A stretch of DNA of 64,000 bases from Trissonchulus latispiculum (Eukaryota; Nematoda; Enoplea; Enoplida; Ironidae). Both the position numbers and the translations under genes were made by a program. This document shows positions 44,668 to 53,029 of the stretch, piece after piece; the first letter of the stretch is position 1; each line of letters opens with the position of its first letter. The stretch lies in assembly GCA_030248195.1 (NCBI GenBank), contig JASAND010007671.1, positions 1-64,000 on the forward strand, written 5' to 3'. The notes beneath the pieces are model-generated. The model had not been told where the DNA came from. It did not search any database and was given only the letters and a program-made list of their open reading frames with translations.

Positions 44668-45255
44668 AAAAGGTCTTTTTGAAAATGACAATTAGTACAA
44701 CCCAAAAATATTCTTAGGTACCCCAGAAAAATACTAATGTATACGTATATAAACAGTGGTACAAAATACAACAAATTGATATAAATTGTGGTACAAAATT
44801 ACTATTTTTGGCCTGAAAAAGAAGCAATTACCAAAATTAACCTAAAATGAAGGGGATTAGACAAGCAAAATCACCAACACAAACAAAGATGTTCACAACA
44901 AAATTATTTGTTAATTAGGTACGAATTTTGGTAAAAATTCCTATCTCAAATCCCAAAAATAGCCTTAGACTAACTCACCCCAAAAATAAATGCTATATTA
45001 GAGCCTAATGTGGGGGAGAACCAGGTACACAGTTATACACGTATACAAACAGTCACACCCTAGAGAAAAAAAAATTTTCGATTTTTGACCCTAGGGGGGG
45101 GATTTACCGACCTAAGAAAATTGGAAAAATTCGTGCGCTGAACGCGAAGAACTACAGGGGGAACCCCAACGAAACTAAGACAAAAATAAATAAAAATTTG
45201 CAAAAATTTTACGAAGGGGTTCAGGCAAGAAATCCCTGAGCTCCTGGCAGCCTAA
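44668..45255 (-). other. 5' interior of the LTR element, candidate leader and intron
   Basis: On the minus strand this lies between the 5' LTR and the acceptor at 44666. It would hold the upstream exon or leader if the ORF is spliced. A purine/pyrimidine-biased CCTAGGGGGGGGATTT lies near 45091-45105. No PBS starting TGG is visible next to the LTR. Confidence 0.4.
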
Positions 45256-46019
45256 TGTAGCGGGGCTAGTAGTTTAACCTACGTACTAACACCGTTACCA
45301 CGCCCAGACGTAGCGGACGCGGAGACCGTGGCACAGATGGATAACAGACCGACTACAGGAGACGGTCGGGACAGCCTCGCCAGACAATATACGCGGTAAA
45401 TAGTCCGATCCTAAGGGCGAGATGACTCGCACTCTCACTTACTCAGAATAGAACTACCTACCTAGCAGGAGCTCAGAAAGACTTAGCCTAGCTAAATACA
45501 CTTTAATTAGGAACAGAACAACAAGTATTATTAGTTATAACAATACAAAATAATACTGGGATGAACCCTCAAGCAAACACAAACAAACACACAATAGACA
45601 CTGACTTACAGTTACAGCGGCTGACGGGGGTCAGCCAACGTACCAATGCTCTGGGGAGAGCTGAGGGAGACACAAATATATACAGGGCGTAATATACAGC
45701 AATAAAGGGGGAGAATAGCGTTATAGGAGCAAGCGCTCACAGTGACAGAATTATACAGAAGAGAATAGGAGAGCGAGTGTATGGGTTGGACCCTCCCACG
45801 AGCGCCCCCTAGTGAGAATTTCCCCCAAATCACGTAGCTCCCAAAGTCACGAGGGGGGGGGAACCCACCCAATCCCACGCATACACGTTGGGGGAGCTAC
45901 GTGACTTGCAAACGTGTCCCAGCCCACATGATGATGTTATAGGAAGCCAAGCGGGTAGCTAGCCTAGCTACAACCGCCAGCAACGGAAAGGTTGACCATT
46001 CCAACCTTGATCCGTTACA
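45256..46019 (-). repeat. LTR (5' LTR in minus orientation)
   Basis: 764-bp direct repeat of 41040-41802; about four substitutions and one extra G distinguish them. Followed by the GAGG target duplication at 46020-46023. Confidence 0.9.
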
Positions 46020-46254
46020 GAGGGGCCCAAATTGCAAGGGGGAGGGGTCGGCCCCCCCTGGCGCCGCACTGGGCCCACTCCCCTCCCCCTCCCCCTAGAA
46101 CACCTATTGTCTTGTGAGCATTGGGGGCGTCTAAGAAAGGGCACCAACCAAGCTTTGATTGTTGGTTCGGGGGTGGCTCGCCCAACCAAAATCTGCGGCA
46201 AACCTTAGTTAAAACATGCTGAATAAAATGAAATGAATCCATCTAATTGACAAT

Positions 46255-46816
46255 GGGCCTATTTCTTTAAAGATTAAAATGATCGGATTAAACGGATTAA
46301 AAACCAGCCGGATTAAAATTTTAATTGCTATTTCTTTAATGCTGAATTAAACGGATTAAACGGATTAAAATTAACTCATTTAATCCTACCATTTTTAATC
46401 CGCGGATTAAACGAGCTGATTTTAATCCGTTTAATCCTCCATTAAAGAAATAGCGATTAAAAATTTTAATCCGCCAACTTATAATCCGTTTAAACCGCGT
46501 GGTTGCACGAGGATTAACAGCTAGTTGAAAATGCAGGCGGCGGATTAAACGGATTAAAATTAATCTTTAAAGACACAGCGATTAAGCAGGTCGGATTAAA
46601 AGTAACTCATCCATTTTTTAATCCGAAATACGAATAAAGAAACAGGATTAGATTAAAATTTTAATCCTAGCTGCATTAAAGAAATAGGATTAAATTTAAT
46701 CCGTTTAACTCGTTTAACTCACTGGATTAAATTTTAATCCGTTTAATCCGAGGTGCCATTTCTTTAATGCGGATTAATTTTAATCTAATCCGTTTAATCT
46801 TTAAAGAAATAGGGCC
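46255..46816. mobile_element. MITE built of CGGATTAAACGGATTAAAATTTTAATCC units
   Basis: The left end GGGCCTATTTCTTTAAAGAT at 46255 and the inverse of the right end (GGCCCTATTTCTTTAAAGAT, closing 46816) differ at one base. The interior is made of GGATTAAA/TTTAATCC units in both orientations, interspersed with ATTTCTTTAA phrases. No ORF. End sequence and repeat style recall PIF/Harbinger MITEs, but flanking triplets (AAT, TAT) do not match perfectly. A related fragment lies at 38760-38850. Confidence 0.75.
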
Positions 46817-47309
46817 TATGCTTTGTTGGTCAATCAAATCAATGATCAGAAAAGCGTTATAATTTGAATTGACATCTTGGAAGCCTTGAGTTAGCTAGCA
46901 TCTACATGCACTGACTGGTAACAAAAATATTTAAATTTTGAAAATTCTGAGTAAAAATATTTGTTTAGGGGATTATATAAGCCACCGCAAATAAAGTGGT
47001 GGCTCAATCAATAGCCTTTGTACCCAACTTTCTCACCTTTTTTTGGTTCATGGATTCATGGGAGTGATAAGTGACTTTTAGCACTACCATAATAAAATGC
47101 ATTTAACTAAATTAACTAAAAGCGGTTCAATCCTAATAATGGTTGGCTCAATTGCACTACGTCCTAACAAGTTTGGCTCAATCGGTTTTGAAGTTGGCTG
47201 ATTCAATGAGAGTGCCATATGTACACACGTGTAATCTAAGCTACTGCAGATTTTTGATCACCAGTGTTGCTTGAAAGCGGCACATATGTGCATTAAGAAT
47301 TTAGGTAGG
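46817..47309. other. Non-coding, nothing recognised
   Basis: AT-rich sequence between the MITE and the degraded Gypsy copy. No supported feature. Confidence 0.45.
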
Positions 47310-47722
47310 TTGCACTTGACAGGCGAACCATGAAATGACAATAAATGTGAAAGAGTTTACCAGAAAGCTGGCGACGTACACACACTGGTTTATAATAAGA
47401 AGAACAGATCTCAACCAATTTAAACTATGTTGCTTGTTTTCATGACTTTAATTGACTCTAATCATAACATCACTCCCCTGGTAGCTTTAGTTTGTCGGAC
47501 GAACAAACCCATTGTCACGTCTAACGGACGTTGACGTACTCGCTGGGGATAGCGTCCCACAGGTTTGGCGACAGGAGAATCTGGGCGTCCTGCAGGGACT
47601 GGAATAGGCTGAATTTCCGGTCCGGACGCTGTTTTTAAGAAATCGCAAATGTTCAGAGCCATCGTGGGCTAAATCTTGACGACTTCTCACTTGGTCCAGG
47701 ACTTAGCGCCGTCATCAGTTCT

Positions 47723-49143
47723 CTAGCATAAACTTCCCCAAACTTCTTGTAACCGTCCCTGGCTTCCAACCTCCCTTGCTGCCTTTTTCACTGGTAAATC
47801 ATACTTTATCACCTTTCTTGAAGCTAAGTCTTGGGATTGATGTAAGAAATCTCGGTGGAGTAGTGCCAAACTGAGCCTGGTCCTCAATTCCCGCCCAATT
47901 AACATTAGAGCAGGCGATAGCTGCGTCACCGAGTGAGGGGTGGAGCGATACAAAAGTAAAAATTGACAAATCTTCAGGGACAAATTACTTGACGTTGCGG
48001 TGGTTCTTACCATTTTCTCGGCTATCCCATTGGATTGCGGGTGATAGGGAGGTGAAAACTTCTGCAAAATGCCATTTCTTGTGCAAAGTCGGTAACTTTG
48101 GTCGAAGGAAAGGGATACCCATTATCCGAGGCCAACAGTTCAGGAAGTCCGATTCGAGCACTAAGATAGTAGCATCAGCAGTCAATGTTGTCATTGAAGC
48201 TATTTCAACACATCTGCTGTAGCTGTCGACCAAAACCAGAAAATGTCGACCACAGACAAATGCGAAACCCACGTGCACTCTTTCCCATGGTTTTGAGGAC
48301 CAGTGGTTCGAGTGGGTTGAGATGCAGCCTTTGCACAAAGCTGCAACTTTTGGCCATTTCGTCAATTAGTCGACGAGTTAGACCTGGCCACCAGAACAAG
48401 GGTTTTGATACTGCCTTCATCGTTTGAACTCCAGGATGTCCTCTCTCTCTCTCTCTGTTCGGGAATCTCGCTAGGCATAGATTGGTGTTGCCACCTTTGC
48501 TTCTCCCCATCAGTCATATCTAGTATGACCCTTGCTATGTCGCCTGCATGCCGTCCCACAGTGGGAGGCTGGAGGGAGCCCGTCGTGTGGCCTTTCGGCT
48601 CAGGGTTATCTAACCTCCATTAAGTGCTCATGCATATAGCAGTGGAGCACAGCGTCTTTCGACGCTCCAAGCCCCTAGCGCAGATGGGTGGGATCAGAAG
48701 CAAACCCGGGGGTGTGTCCATTTTTGAGTGCGTGACTCTGGTGCACCTAGCACCCCTTCGCAGGGGGTAGGTGGACACGTTGCAGGGTACTGGTTGATCC
48801 CAAGGGAGGGGGTGCCTTTCCGCCGGGAGCTCAGCGCCCTACTCTTATCGATAAGTGGATTAGGGTTCTTTAGCGTGCCTGTCCCCAGCAAGACAGTACA
48901 CGGGCCCACCAATTTTACGCCTCATCCGACCGGCGGAGCTGTAGCCTAAGTTGCTTGCTCAAGGAAACAATGTAGCGTCATTATGGCTAAGGTAGGGATC
49001 GAACCTCGGACCTTCCGATCCGAAGTCCACCGCCTTAACCATTCAGCTACACGGCCACTTCCAGGATGTCCTTCATGAAGTTGTTGTATCACTTGTTTTC
49101 GAAAAGCCGCCGGGATGATAATGACATTTCTCCAGGTTAGCAA
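47723..49143 (-). pseudogene. Gypsy integrase, interrupted by a SINE
   Basis: The zinc-binding H2C2 region starts at 49143 (KQVIQQLHEGHPG), is cut by the SINE (49059-48443) in the codons for HPG, and resumes at 48442 (VQTMKAVSKPLFWWPGL). The catalytic core follows (WSSKPWERVHVGFAFV, DSYSRCVEI, then PPYHPQSNGIAEKMV near 48050) with several frameshifts. LTR-integration activity is lost. A basic tail PVGRYPQRVRQRPLD lies at 47560-47520. Confidence 0.8.
48443..49059 (-). mobile_element. tRNA-derived SINE (about 617 bp) with 13-bp target duplication
   Basis: Direct repeats TCCAGGATGTCCT at 48430-48442 and 49060-49072 flank it. On the minus strand it starts with a tRNA-like head (GTGTAGCTGAATGGTTAAGG, TGGACTTCGGATC, box B GGTTCGATCCC) resembling serine-type tRNAs. 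A CCTTGAGCAAGCAACTTA segment like the conserved body of many animal SINEs follows, then about 450 bp of unique body and a (GA)n tail. It is inserted in the integrase of the degraded Gypsy. Confidence 0.85.
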
Positions 49144-49151
49144 TCCTTAGC

Positions 49152-50082
49152 TCATCGCAAGTGTTCATGGCGAATGGGATAGTACGGTTTTAAATCGTGG
49201 TCTTTCCAATCCGCGACTCCATCCAAGACAAACTTGGTTAGCTTCTGACTAGTAGGATCGGTTGCAATGGCTTGTTGGATCTGGTTGAAGGTCAATGGCA
49301 TCTTTGTTTGCTCTAAAATAGCCATGAAGTGAACTTCACTTAACGCCGTGGGGCTGCTGATGCCTTCTCTACAAAATGGCGGTTGGGACAAAGCGTCTGC
49401 GTTGCCATTGGATTGACCTGATTTGTGGATCAAATCATAATCAAATCCTGCCAAATATGCAGTCCAACTCTGCATACCATACGCCGTTATCACAGGTATG
49501 CCTTTCTTTGGTCCGAAAAGTGCAACCAAAGGCTTGTGGTCTGTAATTAACGTAAATTTCTGCCGTACAAATATTGGAAAAACTTCTTCACACCATATAT
49601 GATCGCTAATGCTTCCTTTTCAACTTGGCTGTAATTCTTCTCTGCTCGATTCAGCGTTCGAGAAGCAAAGGCGATCGGGCGTTCGCTGTCACCAATCTTG
49701 TGTGATAGTACAGCTCCAAGTCCGAAAGGAGGCGCATCACTGGCAAGAAGTAGCGGTAGATCCGGAGAAAGTGAACTAAGCAGCTACCGGACAACAGCAG
49801 CTGTTTAATTTGATCTACCGCTTCCTGACAGTGCTCGTCGAAATGAAATGGTACTCCTTTCTGTAGCAAACGGTTGAGTGGAGCAGCCTTTGTTGCTAGC
49901 TGAGGTACAAACTTCCCATAATAATTGATCAGACCCAAAAACGATCGCAAATCCTTGATATTTTCTGGAATTTTAGCATCTACAATATTCTTTACTTTGC
50001 TAGGACAGCTATGGATACCATCTTTTTCCAGAACATGACCCAGGTAGCTGATGCTATCTTGGAAGAAAGCACATTTGGGCAA
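49152..50082 (-). pseudogene. Gypsy RT thumb and RNase H fragments
   Basis: At 50082-49651 the C-terminal RT/connection region reads KCAFFQDSISYLGHVLEKDG and DLRSFLGLINYYGKFVPQL, typical of Ty3/Gypsy. RNase H continues across frame breaks, with LGAVLSHK-like and ARSPLLLER segments, to YDLIHKSGQSNGNADALS at about 49430-49400. The catalytic YxDD part of RT is absent because the element is truncated. Frames differ between segments, so no functional enzyme remains. Confidence 0.82.
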
Positions 50083-50105
50083 CCCGAGCCTTACCTTGTT
50101 TTCTC

Positions 50106-50165
50106 TTAGGTTTACAAGAAGTATGGGGAAGTTTATGCCAGAGATTGATGATGGCGCTAAGTCCT
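50106..50165 (+). repeat. Inverted fragment of the Gypsy pol 3' region
   Basis: The plus strand here (TTACAAGAAGTATGGGGAAG onward) matches, with about 85-90% identity by eye, the minus strand of 47697-47755 in the degraded Gypsy. A piece of the same family thus lies in opposite orientation at the truncation point, just before the 5' LTR of the large Gypsy. Confidence 0.7.
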
Positions 50166-50192
50166 TGCGACGTTACCTGGGCCAAGTTATAC

Positions 50193-50808
50193 TGTAACAA
50201 GTAACTAGTTGCCGAAACAACCGTCAGCATTAATCATTCTTAATTTCTTTAAGTTTTGTTTTTCGTCAATTAGGGCACACCTAACTTTGTTAAACTTCAT
50301 GCCCCAATTCTTTTAATTGCCCTAAAACTATTCTCTTAACGTCATCAAACTTCAACTATAAAGTTTCTTACAAATTCTCCATGGGGGCATTCTATCAGAT
50401 TCTGAACTTTAAGATTGTCTTTTCTTGCGCTCTGCGCTACCAACTAGGATTGTGCACTGTGTACACTACTAAGTGTTATGCTCGATCAACTAACTTTTGC
50501 CTAAATCTTGCGAAACAGTATGCCTAAACCGACCGTCCTCGGCTCTTCTGTTCGGTACCTAACCCATTCGTGGGATAGCTTTTCATCCGTTCTTATTCAG
50601 AACCTTTAGGGGTACTGCTCAGTGCTACGTAACAGTTGTTGTAAACCTCATCTTAGCTTGTTCGCAAGCCTCGTACATAATTTTGCCATTGCTGTCCACT
50701 GTCTGTCTGTACTTGGTTCCGCCGACTTGACGGCAAGGGACATTAAATCCAACCTTTCTCTGACTCCTTGTCTAGCTAGGTCCAACTAGTCCAGGCCGCC
50801 GCGTTACA
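50193..50808 (+). repeat. 5' LTR of the large Gypsy
   Basis: 616 bp, TG...CA ends, repeated at 61179-61785 with scattered and clustered differences (for example around 50380 versus 61365 and 50445 versus 61427). Confidence 0.9.
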
Positions 50809-50810
50809 AT

Positions 50811-50828
50811 TGGTGTCAGAAGTGGGAT
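50811..50828 (+). promoter_or_regulatory. Primer-binding site
   Basis: TGGTGTCAGAAGTGGGAT starts two bases after the LTR end, the expected place and the expected TGG start for a tRNA 3'-end complement. I do not name the tRNA. Confidence 0.75.
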
Positions 50829-50851
50829 CATCGACACCAGATTCCTGTCGC

Positions 50852-53029
50852 ATGACAACACGTTCCCCGCCAAGAACCAGACAATCATCTGCAGCGTCCA
50901 GTACCAGTACAGCGGCAAATCCAGATCCGGTTGCCCCAGCAGATTCATCTGGAGCTGGATCAAGTGACCCACAGAAAAAACAGCTTACCTACAAGTTGCT
51001 ATCAGCAGAAGAAATCCTGCGACATCTACAGCAGCAAGCCTATCAGATTCAGCAAGACAGAACCAATATCAACAGTTTGAGTCAGAATCTGGTTGATCTT
51101 TCACAGCGATTGGATTCACTGAATACAGGCTTAGGCCAGAAGCTCACTTCAGTTGGCAACGACATACAGCGCGTTCAAACTGACCCACAGGCTGTTGATC
51201 CAGACTTTCTAATTCAGCTAAGTCATAATAATCCATTGACTCAAATAGACGCCCTTCGTCAGTCCATTAATCAGCTCTCATTGAATCCAGCAAATTTACA
51301 AATGGCAACGCCTGGTCATTTCACCTTGCCAAAGGAAATGATCCCATTATTCTTTGGAAAACCAAAAGAAAAGATTAATAAGTGGTTCGCCACTTTCGAT
51401 GTTGTCACCGATGCTCAGAACTGTGACGATGCGCAAAAAGCCAAGTTGATTCCCTGTTATCTTCGGGATTTGGCCAGAAAGAAGTATGATGATTTGGATC
51501 CCGCAATCAAAACGGACTATCCCGCACTCAAAGCTAAATTGCTTGATGTACTGGACCGGAAGGATACTCATATGTTTGCAGGCCTTACCATGGCTACCAG
51601 ACAGCAGAGGCCAACCGAGACTGTCGCCGACTTTGCTTGGCAGCTACAACAGCTCGCAGACGACACTTACCCGACAATGACGGCCGACAATAAAGAAGTG
51701 CTGACCTACAGAAGCTTTCTTCAGAAGATTCATCCGTACTATCAACGGGCGTTGATTCCGTTGAATCCCGATAACTTTCAGGATGCGGTCACAAAAGCTC
51801 AACAGCTAGAGGCGTTGGAATCTTTGCAAACTCAGCAAACTTATGTGGCTTCCCGTCCTCCATTGCCTATTAGCGCTGCAATTACAGCGGCTATGCCAAC
51901 TCTTAATTTGGAAAGACAACAGGCTTCCAGCTCTACCACTGAGTCCAATGGTGCGGACTTGCAACGTTCTATAGCACAACTGCAAGAACAGATGAAACAG
52001 CTCTCTAGAGAGATGACGCGGCGGATGGATTCTAGATCGGACGGTTTCCGACGGTTAAACCCTCCACGGGAATTTACTACTGATTCACGTCCTATTTGTC
52101 AGTACTGCGGCAGGGCAGGTCATTATGCTGCAGTATGCCGACAACGACAGTCACAGCAATCTCAGCAAAATGCGGCGCGATATGATCGAAGGAATGGACG
52201 GAATGATAACTCTAACGGTCGATCAATGGGGAATGCCAGAACTGGTCCTCCTCAAACAGGAATGCTGCGAATGACACCGCCGAATCAGTTTCAGCGAAGG
52301 GTGAATTTGGTCTCCGCCAACACTAGTTTGCAGCGCAGGGAATCCCAGTCAGACCGAGTAGCCGACCTCCAGTGTTCATTGGACCAAGAAAGAGAAAATA
52401 ATTTGCTACTCCTGGAGCAAAACCAACGATTAGCGGCTCAGCTGACTGCGGCTGAAGACACAGCTTCTGCTACTGTGGCCACAGTTTCCGCGAACTATCG
52501 GGAGCGAGCCTGGATCATGGCTCCATTGAGTAACGATGACGATTCAACGCTGGATGCACGTTCTTCGCCATCGTGCTCCTCAAGGAACCTCTCCTCGGTG
52601 GCACTGTTCCTACTGATTCTGGCAGCATTCTTGGGAGTGACTGCTGGAGATAACGTGCTGATTGCTCCTGAACACCCAATGCTCTGCCTGTCTGACGAAG
52701 GCAAATCGTTTTGGAAGCTGCCCGAGCCACTGCAATGCTACGTATCTTTCACAGATCCTGATTCTGAACCCCTGGCCACGGATGTGTTGCTATATAAACG
52801 GAATTACGTGCAGTATAAATCCAAAGCGTACAAATGTACGAAGGTCAAGCAAGAAAAACAGGTTATGACGTATTTTTTTGGAGATCACCACAAAGAGCAT
52901 GATAAGAAGATTAATATCCGGGTAGATGCGGATGAGTGCTACAGCATGAAGGAATGGCATAAGTGTACGGAGGGGCCTTTGGTAAAATTGTTATGTATGT
53001 ACAAGACTGGCAAACAGTTGGACTGGTGA
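50852..53029 (+). CDS. Gag plus N-terminal part of an envelope-like glycoprotein, ending at in-frame TGA
   Basis: ATG at 50852 (the frame is open to 50810 through the primer site). Residues 1-60 are Ser/Thr/Pro-rich; a coiled coil (RTNINSLSQNLVDLSQRLDS) precedes the capsid-like core (MIPLFFGKPKEKINKWFATF, DLARKKYDDL), which is retrotransposon-gag-like. A CCHC knuckle CQYCGRAGHYAAVC lies at 52097-52138, residues 416-429, then a Leu-rich coiled coil (52360-52500). After this normal Gag end the same frame continues into a hydrophobic segment (VALFLLILAAFLGVTAG, about residues 581-599) and about 120 Cys-containing residues that look extracellular. The TGA at 53027 stops it in mid-domain. In-frame continuation after the TGA shows that the glycoprotein belongs to both pieces. 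Confidence 0.88.
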   Translation: MTTRSPPRTRQSSAASSTSTAANPDPVAPADSSGAGSSDPQKKQLTYKLLSAEEILRHLQQQAYQIQQDRTNINSLSQNLVDLSQRLDSLNTGLGQKLTSVGNDIQRVQTDPQAVDPDFLIQLSHNNPLTQIDALRQSINQLSLNPANLQMATPGHFTLPKEMIPLFFGKPKEKINKWFATFDVVTDAQNCDDAQKAKLIPCYLRDLARKKYDDLDPAIKTDYPALKAKLLDVLDRKDTHMFAGLTMATRQQRPTETVADFAWQLQQLADDTYPTMTADNKEVLTYRSFLQKIHPYYQRALIPLNPDNFQDAVTKAQQLEALESLQTQQTYVASRPPLPISAAITAAMPTLNLERQQASSSTTESNGADLQRSIAQLQEQMKQLSREMTRRMDSRSDGFRRLNPPREFTTDSRPICQYCGRAGHYAAVCRQRQSQQSQQNAARYDRRNGRNDNSNGRSMGNARTGPPQTGMLRMTPPNQFQRRVNLVSANTSLQRRESQSDRVADLQCSLDQERENNLLLLEQNQRLAAQLTAAEDTASATVATVSANYRERAWIMAPLSNDDDSTLDARSSPSCSSRNLSSVALFLLILAAFLGVTAGDNVLIAPEHPMLCLSDEGKSFWKLPEPLQCYVSFTDPDSEPLATDVLLYKRNYVQYKSKAYKCTKVKQEKQVMTYFFGDHHKEHDKKINIRVDADECYSMKEWHKCTEGPLVKLLCMYKTGKQLDW

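Larger units (their letters stand above)
41040..46019 (-). mobile_element. Young LTR retroelement carrying an unknown ORF instead of recognisable gag-pol
   Basis: Two direct 763/764-bp LTRs (41040-41802, 45256-46019) differ at about five positions by eye, so insertion is recent. A 4-bp target duplication GAGG flanks the element. Minus-strand orientation is supported three ways: LTR ends read TGTAACGG...GCTACA, a purine tract CCTGGGGAGA (41803-41812) abuts the 3' LTR on that strand, and the long ORF lies there. No standard TGG-starting primer site is seen after the 5' LTR. The 3.45-kb interior has no RT, protease, integrase or CCHC knuckle, so it must move with enzymes from another element, probably a Gypsy. 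Confidence 0.85.
47310..50105 (-). mobile_element. Degraded, 5'-truncated Ty3/Gypsy element
   Basis: Minus-strand pol fragments run RT (50082) to RNase H, integrase and a basic C-terminus (47462). A CAGGGGAG purine tract (47473-47480) is followed by TGATGTTATGATTAGAG, the likely start of a 3' LTR (47472 downward, end near 47310 uncertain). Gag, protease and most of RT are missing: the fragment stops next to the 5' LTR of the large Gypsy at 50193. Many frame changes and a SINE insertion show it is old and inactive. Confidence 0.82.

Noticed and set aside
48694..48949. Overlapping frames of 72-73 codons
   Set aside because: They lie inside the SINE body.
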